Below, piece after piece: positions 1 through 7,614 of a stretch of DNA of 64,000 nt (position 1 is its first letter; each line of letters opens with the position of its first letter). Both the position numbers and the translations under genes were made by a program. The notes below the pieces were generated by a model, which was not told the origin of the DNA, ran no database searches, and saw nothing but the letters and a program-made list of their open reading frames with translations. Source of the stretch: Nitrospira defluvii (lineage in GTDB: Bacteria > Nitrospirota > Nitrospiria > Nitrospirales > Nitrospiraceae); contig WYAX01000009.1 of NCBI GenBank assembly GCA_011525625.1, positions 1 through 64,000 of the forward strand, read 5' to 3'.

Positions 1-180
1 AGTGACACCCTGACGCCGATGTTGGCGGTCATTTGTGCCACCCCTGGAGGGGAAGAATGGCTACTGAACGAAATTGTCAGGGGCATTGCTCGGTGGAAAG
101 ACCGACACCGCAATTTGCTCAAGCAACGACCCAATCGGTTTCACCGGTCTGCCGGCGGTCACGCGGGCAGCCCATGTTAG
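1..180 (+). CDS. C-terminal fragment of an unidentified protein (cut by window edge)
   Basis: Frame 1 is open from the first base to a TAG at 178-180, giving 59 residues. Its composition looks like real protein (LAVICATPGGEEW followed by a basic segment, RWKDRHRNLLKQRPNRF). The stop lies 7 bases before a strong hairpin, the same arrangement seen after the rep gene at 3457, which supports a genuine gene end here. The start lies outside the window. I do not recognise the family. It could also be chance open frame, so the call is weak. Confidence 0.35.
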   Translation, partial: SDTLTPMLAVICATPGGEEWLLNEIVRGIARWKDRHRNLLKQRPNRFHRSAGGHAGSPC

Positions 181-187
181 GGGGACT

Positions 188-209
188 GGGGGTGTCGCGA
201 GACTCCCCC
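188..209. repeat. Conserved hairpin, copy 1 (GGGGG-T-GTC stem)
   Basis: Inverted repeat with arms GGGGG-T-GTC and GAC-T-CCCCC around a GCGA loop; only the T/T pair is unmatched. The same hairpin occurs at 3508-3528 and 10253-10273. Each copy is preceded by a GC-rich stem (here CTGCC...GGCAG at about 150-171) and a G-rich spacer. It may be a terminator, a REP-like dispersed repeat or a site for an HUH endonuclease. Confidence 0.6.
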
Positions 210-222
210 GGTGTATCTGCAT

Positions 223-534
223 ATGCTTACCGTCAAAGAACTTTCGGCGTGGCTCAATATCAAAGAATCCACACTGTACCTCTGGGTTTCCAAGAACAAA
301 ATCCCGTGCCGTCGCATTCATGGCCTCGTCCGCTTTGAACCTGAGGCGATCCAGGCCTGGCTCAATGGCTTTACTCCCCCCTCCCCCGAACAGCCTCCTG
401 GCACTTCCCGGCAGAACGCTGAGGACGTAGACCACCTGATTGCGGCAGCCAAACATGCCGCCTATACTTCCCGCCACGGGGAAACCATCACACCGAGCCC
501 ACGCACGAAGGAGGAGCAGCATGGGGCTCGTTAA
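223..534 (+). CDS. AlpA/excisionase-like helix-turn-helix protein
   Basis: A 103-residue protein with an N-terminal winged-HTH fold of the excisionase/MerR-like (HTH_17) type: MLTVKELSAWLNIKESTLY, then WVSKNKIPCRRIHGLVRF, then EAIQAWL. Such proteins bind att or promoter DNA and direct excision or regulate the integrase. The C-terminal 50 residues look disordered. The ATG at 223 is preferred to the GTG at 211 because homologues start at this hydrophobic segment; neither has a strong ribosome binding site. The stop overlaps the start of the integrase by 14 bases, so the two are translationally coupled. The same two-gene arrangement recurs at 16773-18357. Confidence 0.8.
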   Translation: MLTVKELSAWLNIKESTLYLWVSKNKIPCRRIHGLVRFEPEAIQAWLNGFTPPSPEQPPGTSRQNAEDVDHLIAAAKHAAYTSRHGETITPSPRTKEEQHGAR

Positions 535-1594
535 ACGGAACAATACCTGGTGGATGTCATTTACGTTTCAAGGGCGGCAAGTACGGCGATCGACGGAAAC
601 CTCGGACAAAAAGTTGGCCGAAGCCATTCTGAGCAAGATCCGAGTGCAGATTGTCGAGGGGAAATATTTCGAAAAGCCGAAAGAAGACCCCTACACCTTT
701 TCCCAGTTAATGGACCGGTATCTGAAAGAGCATGCGAGTCGCCGCGCCCACTATCGGCGCTATGTGAACATGGTGACGAATGTGAAGACGTTCTTCGGCA
801 ATCCGAACCTTTCGCAGATTACGCCGAAGACCATCGTCGCCTTCAAGGCGAAGCGCTATGCGGATGGCGTCATGCCGGCCACCATTAATCGAGAACTGGC
901 CATGCTGAAAAAGGCCTTCAACCTCGCCTGTCGCGAATGGGAATGGGCAAAGGACAATCCGGTCTGTCGTGTGTCGATGGAGAAGGAGCAGAACTCACGA
1001 GACCGCTGGCTTACCGAACAGGAGGAAGCACGGCTGCTGATGGCTGCCGCTTCCTGGCTCAGAGAAGTGGTCACCTTCGCCGTTAATACTGGCATGCGTC
1101 GAGGAGAGATTCTTGCCCTTACATGGGCAGGGGTGGACTTCACGCGCCGAACCGTTACGGTGTTCAAATCCAAGAACGGGGAACGGCGGACGATTCCCGT
1201 CAACCAAACCGTACTGGAACTGCTCTCGCACAAATACGAGCAGGGCCGTGGGCTACGGGGAATTGAAACCCGAGTTGTGTTCTGCAGCGAAGCCGGTACC
1301 GAGTTGGATGGCAGCAACCTTCGACGAGGATTTACCTCAGCCCTTAAGGCGGCACAGATTGAGGACCTTCATTTCCACGATCTGCGCCATACCTTTGCTA
1401 CGCGGCTGGTCCAGGCCGGGGTGGACTTATACAAAGTCCAGCGGCTGCTCGGGCACAAATCTCCGAGCATGACCCAACGGTATGCGCATCACTATCCGGA
1501 AAGTTTACGGGATGGGGTGGAGATTTTGGACCGGGGAAAGACCTTTAGCACAAATTTAGCACAACGACCATGTGCGCCAACGGTGGCAATGTAA
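521..1594 (+). CDS. Tyrosine-type site-specific integrase (island 1)
   Basis: A 357-residue phage-type integrase. An N-terminal SAM-like core-binding domain (about residues 55-140, YTFSQLMDRYLKEH) precedes the catalytic domain. Catalytic residues can be read directly: Arg193 in TGMRRGE, His286 and Arg289 in HDLRHTFATR, GHKS, and the nucleophile Tyr321 in QRYAHHY. The start is set by AAGGAGGAG a few bases before ATG 521, not by the longer open frame. It overlaps the HTH gene upstream. Thirteen bases after the stop lies a 45-bp tRNA-Thr 3' fragment, so the gene sits at the attachment-site end of an island that extends left beyond the window. The enzyme most likely integrates at the tRNA-Thr(CGT) 3' end. 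Confidence 0.93.
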   Translation: MGLVKRNNTWWMSFTFQGRQVRRSTETSDKKLAEAILSKIRVQIVEGKYFEKPKEDPYTFSQLMDRYLKEHASRRAHYRRYVNMVTNVKTFFGNPNLSQITPKTIVAFKAKRYADGVMPATINRELAMLKKAFNLACREWEWAKDNPVCRVSMEKEQNSRDRWLTEQEEARLLMAAASWLREVVTFAVNTGMRRGEILALTWAGVDFTRRTVTVFKSKNGERRTIPVNQTVLELLSHKYEQGRGLRGIETRVVFCSEAGTELDGSNLRRGFTSALKAAQIEDLHFHDLRHTFATRLVQAGVDLYKVQRLLGHKSPSMTQRYAHHYPESLRDGVEILDRGKTFSTNLAQRPCAPTVAM

Positions 1595-1606
1595 GTGCTT
1601 GATAAA

Positions 1607-1651
1607 TGGAGCCGGCGAGTGGAATCGAACCACCGACCTGCGGTTTACGAA
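1607..1651 (-). other. Attachment site: 3' fragment of tRNA-Thr(CGT), copy 1
   Basis: On the minus strand this reads from the anticodon loop TTCGTAA through the 3' anticodon arm (ACCGC), the T arm (GTTCGATT) and the acceptor end GCCGGCTCCA. The 5' half of the tRNA is missing: the five bases before the loop (ATCGC) do not pair with ACCGC. It is identical over 45 bp to 18155-18199. Direct repeats of a tRNA 3' end next to integrase genes are the usual trace of island integration. An imperfect nested inverted repeat lies beside it (1682-1690 with 1748-1756). Confidence 0.88.
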
Positions 1652-1836
1652 GCGATCCCGAAGTAATTTCCCCACCTCATTCCACACCACAAAAACACAC
1701 AGAAGAGCCTGATCCACCATTGGGTTAGGTGGGTCGTGCTTCGTCCTGTGGTGTGGTGCCTAAAACCGCCGGAAACGGTCTCGACGGTTACACTTTTGGT
1801 TACACTGCACGCCTCGCTTTTTGCGGGGCGTGCAAC

Positions 1837-2241
1837 TTATCGGGGCCGGGTCCGCACGCGGATTCGAGAGCGGTCTACGATGATCAGGGATGTGGTGAGT
1901 TCAGCTTCAGTGACTTCACTGAGCAATCGTCCCAAAGCCTGCTCAGTTTCTTCAATCGTTGTCGGCCAAACCCGAAGGCGCACAATGCCATGGTGGCGCT
2001 GTGCTGGGAAGGAACGGCCATCGGCGAAGTCTTCATCGAAAGTCACAACGACAGCGCCCTGTTGCTGTGCCCAGGCAAAGACCTCTTCATCAGCCTTCCC
2101 GGACAATCCCACATCGCCGGTGTGGAAGACGGCCCACGTCGGCTTTAACAGCTTCAGCCAAGAAACGACGGCTTGGGGAACATTTTGGTCGAGAAGGATG
2201 GTCAGGCGGTCAGGCACGCGGAATGACTTTCTCTTCGTCAA
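1837..2241 (-). CDS. DUF5615-family PIN-like protein, putative toxin
   Basis: A 134-residue protein with the DUF5615 layout: an N-terminal LTILLDQNVP with the first acidic residue, GLSGKADEEVFAWAQQQGAVVVTFDEDF with the DxDF-type acidic cluster, then a C-terminal helix. DUF5615 proteins are predicted Mg-dependent PIN-like RNases and usually pair with a DUF433 protein, as here. It is the downstream gene of a two-gene minus-strand operon. The ATG at 2241 lies 32 bases inside the partner gene; a GTG at 2217, overlapping the partner's stop, is an equally plausible start and would put the conserved LTILLDQNVP near the N-terminus. Toxicity is inferred from the family. Confidence 0.82.
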   Translation of the reverse strand: MTKRKSFRVPDRLTILLDQNVPQAVVSWLKLLKPTWAVFHTGDVGLSGKADEEVFAWAQQQGAVVVTFDEDFADGRSFPAQRHHGIVRLRVWPTTIEETEQALGRLLSEVTEAELTTSLIIVDRSRIRVRTRPR

Positions 2242-2431
2242 TCACCTGGCTGGCATACTCAAGCGCGGCAGTGACATCGTCGTTCGTCAATTCGGGGTAC
2301 GTGTCAATGATTCGAGCCATGGTATAGCCACCGGCCACCATGCCAAGGATGTTCTTCACCATAATGCGGGTGCCTCGAATTGTGGGCTTCCCGCTGCAGA
2401 TTTTGGAATCGACGACGATACGATCATCCAT
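2210..2431 (-). CDS. DUF433 antitoxin-like protein
   Basis: A 73-residue protein with the complete DUF433 signature: IVVDSKICSGKPTIRGTRI, VKNILGMVAGGYTMARIIDTYP, and LTNDDVTAALEYA. DUF433 proteins are small HTH-like partners of DUF5615 putative toxins and probably neutralise them and repress the operon. The start at 2431 is chosen because GTGAGGA stands about 8 bases upstream; the longer frame from 2509 adds 26 residues without family similarity. It is the first gene of the operon with the DUF5615 gene. Confidence 0.85.
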   Translation of the reverse strand: MDDRIVVDSKICSGKPTIRGTRIMVKNILGMVAGGYTMARIIDTYPELTNDDVTAALEYASQVIDEEKVIPRA

Positions 2432-2485
2432 GATGAGTTCCTCACTGACTAATCGATTAGTCAACCTAAGGCTAGGAGGTTCCAC

Positions 2486-3457
2486 GTGTCCTGTCAAGAT
2501 AAGCCGCACGATTCAAACAGCAGGAACCCAAAGCCGGACGCCCGTGCGCGGGGTGGCGCAAGCCACCCGCGCAGGGGAGCCGCGCCAGCGGCCTCTCCTA
2601 AACTTGACAGGAGGACATTTCTCGGCAAACACACTTGGCCTCACATCACACTACCTCCCGCAGGGAACATCTGGTCCATCACGATTCATGATTTCGGCAA
2701 ACAATGGGTCGAAATGTCTTGGGGAAGGTTAGACCCGATTCAAGGCAAGAGAGGAGAGAAAGGCACATCACGGAATAGAAAGATGAACGAGGCTCGGGCA
2801 CGAGGCCGGGCCAAAAGCACGATTCGCAAGAAATGCCTGACCATCGGAGCCGACCATCTCGTGACCTTGACCTATCGAGCGAATGTGGAGGATCGAGAGC
2901 GTGTGTTACACGATCTCGAACGGTTACGGCGGGCACTCTCACGCTCGGGTTGTTCCATGCCCTACGTGGCGGTCCTGGAACGGCAACAGCGTGGGGCGCT
3001 GCATCCTCATCTCGCAGTGAAGGGGTTTCAGGATGTTCGGCTCTTACGACGTTGCTGGTACAAGATCGTCGGGAATGGCCAGGGCCAAGTGAATGTCCGA
3101 GGGCCTCGTCCTGGCAGTTCGCCCGTAAAGCTTGCTCGCTATCTCTCAAAGTACATCAGCAAGGATTTCGACAACATGCCGCGTGAGTTTGAAGAGCACC
3201 GATACTTCTGCTCCCTAGGCGTCAAGGTGCCGACGGAAAAGCATGAGTTTGTGCTGGACCGAAGAGCCAAGGACGTTGAAAGGAAAATGTATAGTCTCAT
3301 TCGGCAAGAGGCCTTGCGTCGCGTCGGCGCCTGCTGTCGTCTTACGGAATGGATAGGTGGATCTGGCACCTACGGCTGGATGTCTGGGTTTGAAGATGGT
3401 TCGATACGATGGAGTACTGGAAGGCCTGAAGCGGTGGCGATTACTCCAAGCCCTTGA
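2486..3457 (+). CDS. HUH-endonuclease, rolling-circle replication-associated Rep protein
   Basis: A 323-residue protein of the rolling-circle replication-associated (REP_ORF2/G2P-like) type. VTLTYRANVEDRERVLHDL is the first conserved strand and helix. VAVLERQQRGALHPHL carries the metal-binding HUH-like pair His173 and His175. ARYLSKYISKDF carries the candidate nicking tyrosines Tyr219 and Tyr223. Such proteins nick DNA and stay linked to the 5' end through tyrosine, starting rolling-circle replication or mobilisation. The start is GTG with AGGAGGT five bases upstream. The first 100 residues are low-complexity and Arg/Pro-rich. A GC-rich hairpin pair follows the stop. The last 99 codons and the hairpins are duplicated beyond the Shango genes at 9898-10273. 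It is intact, so it may still act. Confidence 0.8.
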   Translation: MSCQDKPHDSNSRNPKPDARARGGASHPRRGAAPAASPKLDRRTFLGKHTWPHITLPPAGNIWSITIHDFGKQWVEMSWGRLDPIQGKRGEKGTSRNRKMNEARARGRAKSTIRKKCLTIGADHLVTLTYRANVEDRERVLHDLERLRRALSRSGCSMPYVAVLERQQRGALHPHLAVKGFQDVRLLRRCWYKIVGNGQGQVNVRGPRPGSSPVKLARYLSKYISKDFDNMPREFEEHRYFCSLGVKVPTEKHEFVLDRRAKDVERKMYSLIRQEALRRVGACCRLTEWIGGSGTYGWMSGFEDGSIRWSTGRPEAVAITPSP

Positions 3458-3528
3458 CTCACTGCGCCGGCGCTTGTCGAAGCGCGGGCGCTCTCAGGGG
3501 GGGAAGAGGGGGTGTCGAAGACTCCCCC
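3158..3528 (+). repeat. Direct repeat copy 1: rep 3' end plus hairpins
   Basis: This segment covers the last 99 codons of the HUH rep gene, its stop and the downstream hairpins. It recurs in the same orientation at 9898-10273 with roughly 90 percent identity by eye; the offset of 6740 bases at the left border grows slightly through small indels. The two copies bracket the three Shango genes. Confidence 0.85.
3508..3528. repeat. Conserved hairpin, copy 2, with GC-rich stem before it
   Basis: Arms GGGGG-T-GTC and GAC-T-CCCCC around a GAA loop. About 20 bases earlier is a second structure, GCGCTT-GTCG-AAGCGC within a longer GC-rich palindrome (about 3465-3494). The pair sits 50 bases after the rep stop codon. 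There is no T-run after either stem, so a simple intrinsic terminator is not supported. Confidence 0.65.
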
Positions 3529-3658
3529 TCAAGTTCTGCAATAAGCCAGTTGTGCACCAATGGGATTATCTGAATTCCCTATTATTGTATGTATTTAATA
3601 GGATTGACCTAGACGGGTGGGCATATGTAAAACGCTTGACGTAGCAGGAGCCTGGCCT

Positions 3659-6286
3659 TTGGTGGAATCATTCGTAATCCTCATAGGCGCGATCGTATTA
3701 TTAATATGGATTATCTCCAGACTGTTAGGCCGTTCTTCAAGCAATAATGTTTCTCCCTCCTTAAGTTTCCGACCGTCAGACAGAAAACAGCCAACTCAAT
3801 CTGTCCCACATCCCTCTCTTACCAATTCACCGCTCTCTTTTGACGCTGCTTTTGACGAAGCTGTTACTAAGAAAAAGCGGCTCTGGATTGAGTATAGGGA
3901 TCTGAACGCAGATATTAGCCAGCGAAATATTGAAGTTTATTTCCCCAAAGATAAGACCTATGTCTTCGCATGGTGCTGCCTGCGTAACGAACCTCGCACT
4001 TTCAGACGTGATGCTATTCTGCGTTGGAAAGTGCTGGATGAAAACTTTTCCGACAACCCTCTAGTTGAGCGGTACATTAGGCAAGAGAGCACAACGCTTA
4101 GTCTAGAGAATAAAGTTCCCTGGGCCGATTGGATAGCATCCCAAGCGAGGCCCCTCCCCGTCAGCTTTTCGGGCACTGCAAGAACAAAGGCGCGGTCTGA
4201 ACCCAACCGTCTTGTTTTAGACAAGGATTCATGGGTCCCTCCTGGGGAAACCATCTCGGTCCAGACTTATTGTATCCGCGGAGGGGGAATATACGTCGGT
4301 TCTGGACTTCCATCTCTAAGCGGCCTTAGAAAAGCAGAGCCTGCTCTCATCGACCCAGGACTTAAGATAAACAGTCTCCGCCCAGACAAAACGGGATCAA
4401 ATATCCCATATTGGCCGTCTTATGCAGAACTGTCACCGGAGTCACGAGCGGGGTATTTAGAGTGGCTGGTTTCCTCTCGACGAGACGCCGACGTTCACGT
4501 TGGATATCCGTTTCTTTTTTTCTATGGATTCGAACGGCGTGTATTTGGCAATAACAATCCATGGTCTCACCCTGCAAATGAATTGCGATTCATGCAAGAG
4601 GAGCTGACAGTTCTCCTCAATACATATGGGAACATAAAATCATTTTTCAATTACGCTTCGTCCTTCTCGGACATACTCGATACAGTTCTGTATAAAGACA
4701 TTCTGTACACCCAGTCGCCCCCAACAGAGAGCCTGGGCAACCAACTCCCTCTCAGTCTTCAGGTGGTCATCTCGCAGTTCACCGCAAGAGGAGCGGCATT
4801 GCCGGCTAACTGGGCGCTTTCGTGGGTCCTCTGTCATCCAGACACTCGTCTTAGAACCTCTGGACGACGATGTGTTAATGAGTTGCGAGAATTATTCCAC
4901 CTTCGCTACCAAAGCGAATTTGGTCAGGGCTTAAAGTTAAAACCAGTAAACCGAAAGTTGACCTATCGCTACCATCCAGCGAATCCGACATTTGGCGGGG
5001 ATCTAGAACTCACCTTTCCTTCGGCAGAGATTGCAGGAGTCCCCACTATCCCAAAGAAATTAATCGACCTCTTGGATAGATGCATCGATGAACTTGATCC
5101 GTACTCTAGATGGATTGCTAGTCCGCTCGATGCGCATAGTGACATTCTGAAATTTGCTCTTTTGCCCACTGAGCTAGTTGAGAAACATAAAACAGCCCAG
5201 TCTTTACCGATCCGGCATTGGCTCAGCAGCCAGCAGAAAGATCAAGATATCCGGCCCGTTATGTCCAGCCAACTTCTTTCTCAAGTGATGATGAAGCCGG
5301 GGGAGAAGGTTTCTAAGGCACAAGGCGTGATGATCGCACAATTATTAGAAAAGCTTGGCTACGGAATTGAACCAGACGTGCGATTTGGAGGACCAGTTCT
5401 TCAGTGGGACAGCAAACTCATGCTGTTCAAATCCGATAACATCTCTGATAACACTCCGTCGCCTGAATATTCACTCGCAACTCTTTTGCTGCATATGGGT
5501 TCGATCGTCGCGATGGCCGATGGAGTGTTTGGTCCAGATGAAGAAACGCGGCTTGAAAACCAGCTTGAAACAATTTTGCATCTCAAAGAATCGGAGCGGC
5601 GGCGTCTCCGTGCCCATCTCCAGTGGCTTATCACAGATCCACCTTCTTTCGGCGGCTTAGCGAAGCGAGTAGAAAGTCTTAACTCGGCACAAAAACGAAG
5701 TATCGGTCAATTTGTCATTAGCCTAGCAGGTGCTGATGGGCAAATTGATACAGCAGAGATCAGGGCCTTAGAGAAGATTTATGCATTGCTCGGGTTTGAA
5801 CGAGACAAATTATTCTCTGATCTGCATGGTCTCAGTATCCCGACAGATGCGGAGCCAAGTGTTGTACAAAAGGCCGAACCGGCAAAGAATCGTTATCGAA
5901 TTCCTAAACCCACTACAGTCTCTCAACCTTCTGAATTTACCCTGGATATGTCAAAAGTTAATGCAAAGCTTGCCGAGACCGCATCCGTATCTGCTCTTCT
6001 CGGAAGTATTTTTGTTACAGATGACATCGAACCTCCTCATGTGCCGAAAGGCAATACTGTTGGAGCACTTGATGCCCGTCATTCGGCCTTTGTTCTATGT
6101 CTTCTTCAAAAGGAAAGTTGGGCACGCTGCGAAGTGGAAGAACTAGCCAAGAAGAATGGCTTGATGGTTGAAGGAGCATTGGAAAAGATTAATGACACGG
6201 CTTTTGAATTAGGCAATCAGCCGGTCTGTGAAGGTGACGATCCTATAGAGATAAATGTCAGTTTCGCGAGGGAGATGCTTAAATGA
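3659..6286 (+). CDS. sngA: Shango-type SngA: membrane-anchored WYL/TerB-domain protein
   Basis: About 875 residues. Domain order: one N-terminal membrane helix (FVILIGAIVLLIWIISRLLG); a WYL-like domain at about 72-125 (YRDLNADISQRNIEVYF, CLRNEPRTFRRDAI); a TerB_N domain at about 190-375 (IPYWPSYAELSPESRAGYLEW, GYPFLFFYGFERR); a TerB-like helical domain at about 607-724 with the acidic motifs MADGVFGPDE and GADGQIDTAE; and a TerB_C tail. With the ATPase and helicase downstream this matches the three-gene Shango anti-phage system. The frame is open from a GTG at 3617, but AGGAG at 3646-3650 fits a TTG at 3659 or GTG at 3662. It overlaps sngB by 4 bases. Base composition is more AT-rich than the flanks. 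Confidence 0.85.
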   Translation: MVESFVILIGAIVLLIWIISRLLGRSSSNNVSPSLSFRPSDRKQPTQSVPHPSLTNSPLSFDAAFDEAVTKKKRLWIEYRDLNADISQRNIEVYFPKDKTYVFAWCCLRNEPRTFRRDAILRWKVLDENFSDNPLVERYIRQESTTLSLENKVPWADWIASQARPLPVSFSGTARTKARSEPNRLVLDKDSWVPPGETISVQTYCIRGGGIYVGSGLPSLSGLRKAEPALIDPGLKINSLRPDKTGSNIPYWPSYAELSPESRAGYLEWLVSSRRDADVHVGYPFLFFYGFERRVFGNNNPWSHPANELRFMQEELTVLLNTYGNIKSFFNYASSFSDILDTVLYKDILYTQSPPTESLGNQLPLSLQVVISQFTARGAALPANWALSWVLCHPDTRLRTSGRRCVNELRELFHLRYQSEFGQGLKLKPVNRKLTYRYHPANPTFGGDLELTFPSAEIAGVPTIPKKLIDLLDRCIDELDPYSRWIASPLDAHSDILKFALLPTELVEKHKTAQSLPIRHWLSSQQKDQDIRPVMSSQLLSQVMMKPGEKVSKAQGVMIAQLLEKLGYGIEPDVRFGGPVLQWDSKLMLFKSDNISDNTPSPEYSLATLLLHMGSIVAMADGVFGPDEETRLENQLETILHLKESERRRLRAHLQWLITDPPSFGGLAKRVESLNSAQKRSIGQFVISLAGADGQIDTAEIRALEKIYALLGFERDKLFSDLHGLSIPTDAEPSVVQKAEPAKNRYRIPKPTTVSQPSEFTLDMSKVNAKLAETASVSALLGSIFVTDDIEPPHVPKGNTVGALDARHSAFVLCLLQKESWARCEVEELAKKNGLMVEGALEKINDTAFELGNQPVCEGDDPIEINVSFAREMLK

Positions 6287-7614
6287 CAAACCATTCGTCC
6301 ATCAAACCAAAGGAGCGAGCAGCCATTCTCGATTCTTTGCGAGCGGGAGTTGTTCCGCGTATTGGGCAACGTCACATTCAAGTGGGTAGGGCACGGGAAG
6401 TCGAAGCTCTCGTCCAGAATATTGATCGGATAAGTGAAGGTGGGTCTGCGATCCGGTTCGTCATCGGTGAATATGGCTCTGGAAAAACATTTTTTATAAA
6501 TCTTATTCGTTCCATCGCGCTAGAAAAGAAACTGGTCGCACTACACGCGGATCTGACTGTGGATCGTCGCCTACAATCGACGGGTGGTCATGCTAGGTCG
6601 CTATATGCCGAACTAGTGCGCAATGCGTCTACGCGGGCGAAGCCTGATGGTAACGCGCTTCCAAGTATCGTGGAACGATTCGTAACTTCGGCAATGGAAG
6701 AAGCCGAACAACAGGGTTGCAGCCCACAAGTCGTCATCCAGGAGCGAATAAAATCCTTAAATGAGCTTCTGGGAGGATACGATTTTAGTCAGGTAATATT
6801 GGCCTTTTGGCGCGGACACGATACTGGCAATGAAACGTTGAAATCAGATGCCCTGCGTTGGTTGCGAGGCGAGTTTGCCACCAAAACTGAAGCTCGTCAG
6901 GCCCTTGGGGTTCGAGTTATTGTGGAGGATGCGAATATATATGATCAGCTCAAGCTGCTTGCATTATTCGTTCGGTTGGCCGGATACGGTGGGATACTAG
7001 TTTGTTTGGATGAAATGGTAAATCTCTACAAGATCACTCAGACACAATCCAGAAATTCCAATTACGAACAGATTTTGCGGATCGTCAACGATTGCCTGCA
7101 AGGAGGTGTCAGCGGGTTGGGGTTTTTATTTGGAGGAACACCTGACTTCTTGATGGATCCTCGTCGAGGACTCTATAGTTATCCAGCACTACAAGGTCGC
7201 CTCAGCGAGAACCGGTTTTTGAAAGACGGGCTTGCGGATTATTCTGGCCCGGTTCTCAGATTGCCCAATCTGACGCAAGAGGAATTGTTTGTTCTGCTCA
7301 GAAACCTTATTCACATCCACGCAAATGGTGACGCCCGTGCATACCTATTGCCAGAGCAAGGTATAAAATCATTTATGGCGCACTGTTCGCAAAAGATTGG
7401 CGAAGCCTATTTCAGAACACCTCGAACCACGATTACCTCATTCCTCAGTATGCTTGCAGTGCTTGAGCAAAATCCCGGCGTGAACTTGTCGGACCTTATT
7501 GAGCATCTGCCCGTTTCCGGAGACGCCAACCCTGATTTATCTGCCCCTGACGATTTATCATCCGAACCTTTTTCAGCCCGATCCAACGATGACCTCACAA
7601 GCTTCAAGCTCTGA
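6283..7614 (+). CDS. sngB: Shango-type SngB: BrxD-like P-loop ATPase
   Basis: A 443-residue AAA-type ATPase of the BrxD (DUF2791-like) family. The Walker A motif is GEYGSGKTF at residues 62-70, and the Walker B is GGILVCLDEM near residue 239. RRGLYSYPALQGRL and the C-terminal LPEQGIKSFMAHC helices fit the family. BrxD-type ATPases pair with Lhr-like helicases in BREX type 2 and in Shango. Here the gene lies between a TerB protein and such a helicase, which favours Shango. ATGA overlap with sngA, and a 26-base overlap with sngC, give a tightly coupled operon. Its likely role is nucleotide-driven control of the helicase; this is inferred from family and context. Confidence 0.85.
   Translation: MTNHSSIKPKERAAILDSLRAGVVPRIGQRHIQVGRAREVEALVQNIDRISEGGSAIRFVIGEYGSGKTFFINLIRSIALEKKLVALHADLTVDRRLQSTGGHARSLYAELVRNASTRAKPDGNALPSIVERFVTSAMEEAEQQGCSPQVVIQERIKSLNELLGGYDFSQVILAFWRGHDTGNETLKSDALRWLRGEFATKTEARQALGVRVIVEDANIYDQLKLLALFVRLAGYGGILVCLDEMVNLYKITQTQSRNSNYEQILRIVNDCLQGGVSGLGFLFGGTPDFLMDPRRGLYSYPALQGRLSENRFLKDGLADYSGPVLRLPNLTQEELFVLLRNLIHIHANGDARAYLLPEQGIKSFMAHCSQKIGEAYFRTPRTTITSFLSMLAVLEQNPGVNLSDLIEHLPVSGDANPDLSAPDDLSSEPFSARSNDDLTSFKL

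Noticed and set aside
33..338. Plus-strand frame of 101 codons at the left edge
   Set aside because: Its last part is out of phase with the clear HTH gene it overlaps, and the composition is not protein-like. Frame 1 (1-180) looks more like a real gene end.
1607..1651. A complete tRNA-Thr gene
   Set aside because: Only the 3' half from the anticodon loop onward is present; the bases before the loop do not form the anticodon stem here or at 18155.
3508..3528. Intrinsic terminator for rep
   Set aside because: The stem is strong, but no T-run follows on either strand and the same structure occurs with a second conserved stem, so another role is at least as likely.
7499..7588. Longer N-terminus for the Shango helicase
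   Set aside because: The extra 30 residues overlap the end of the ATPase gene, are not helicase-like, and ATG 7589 gives a normal overlap.
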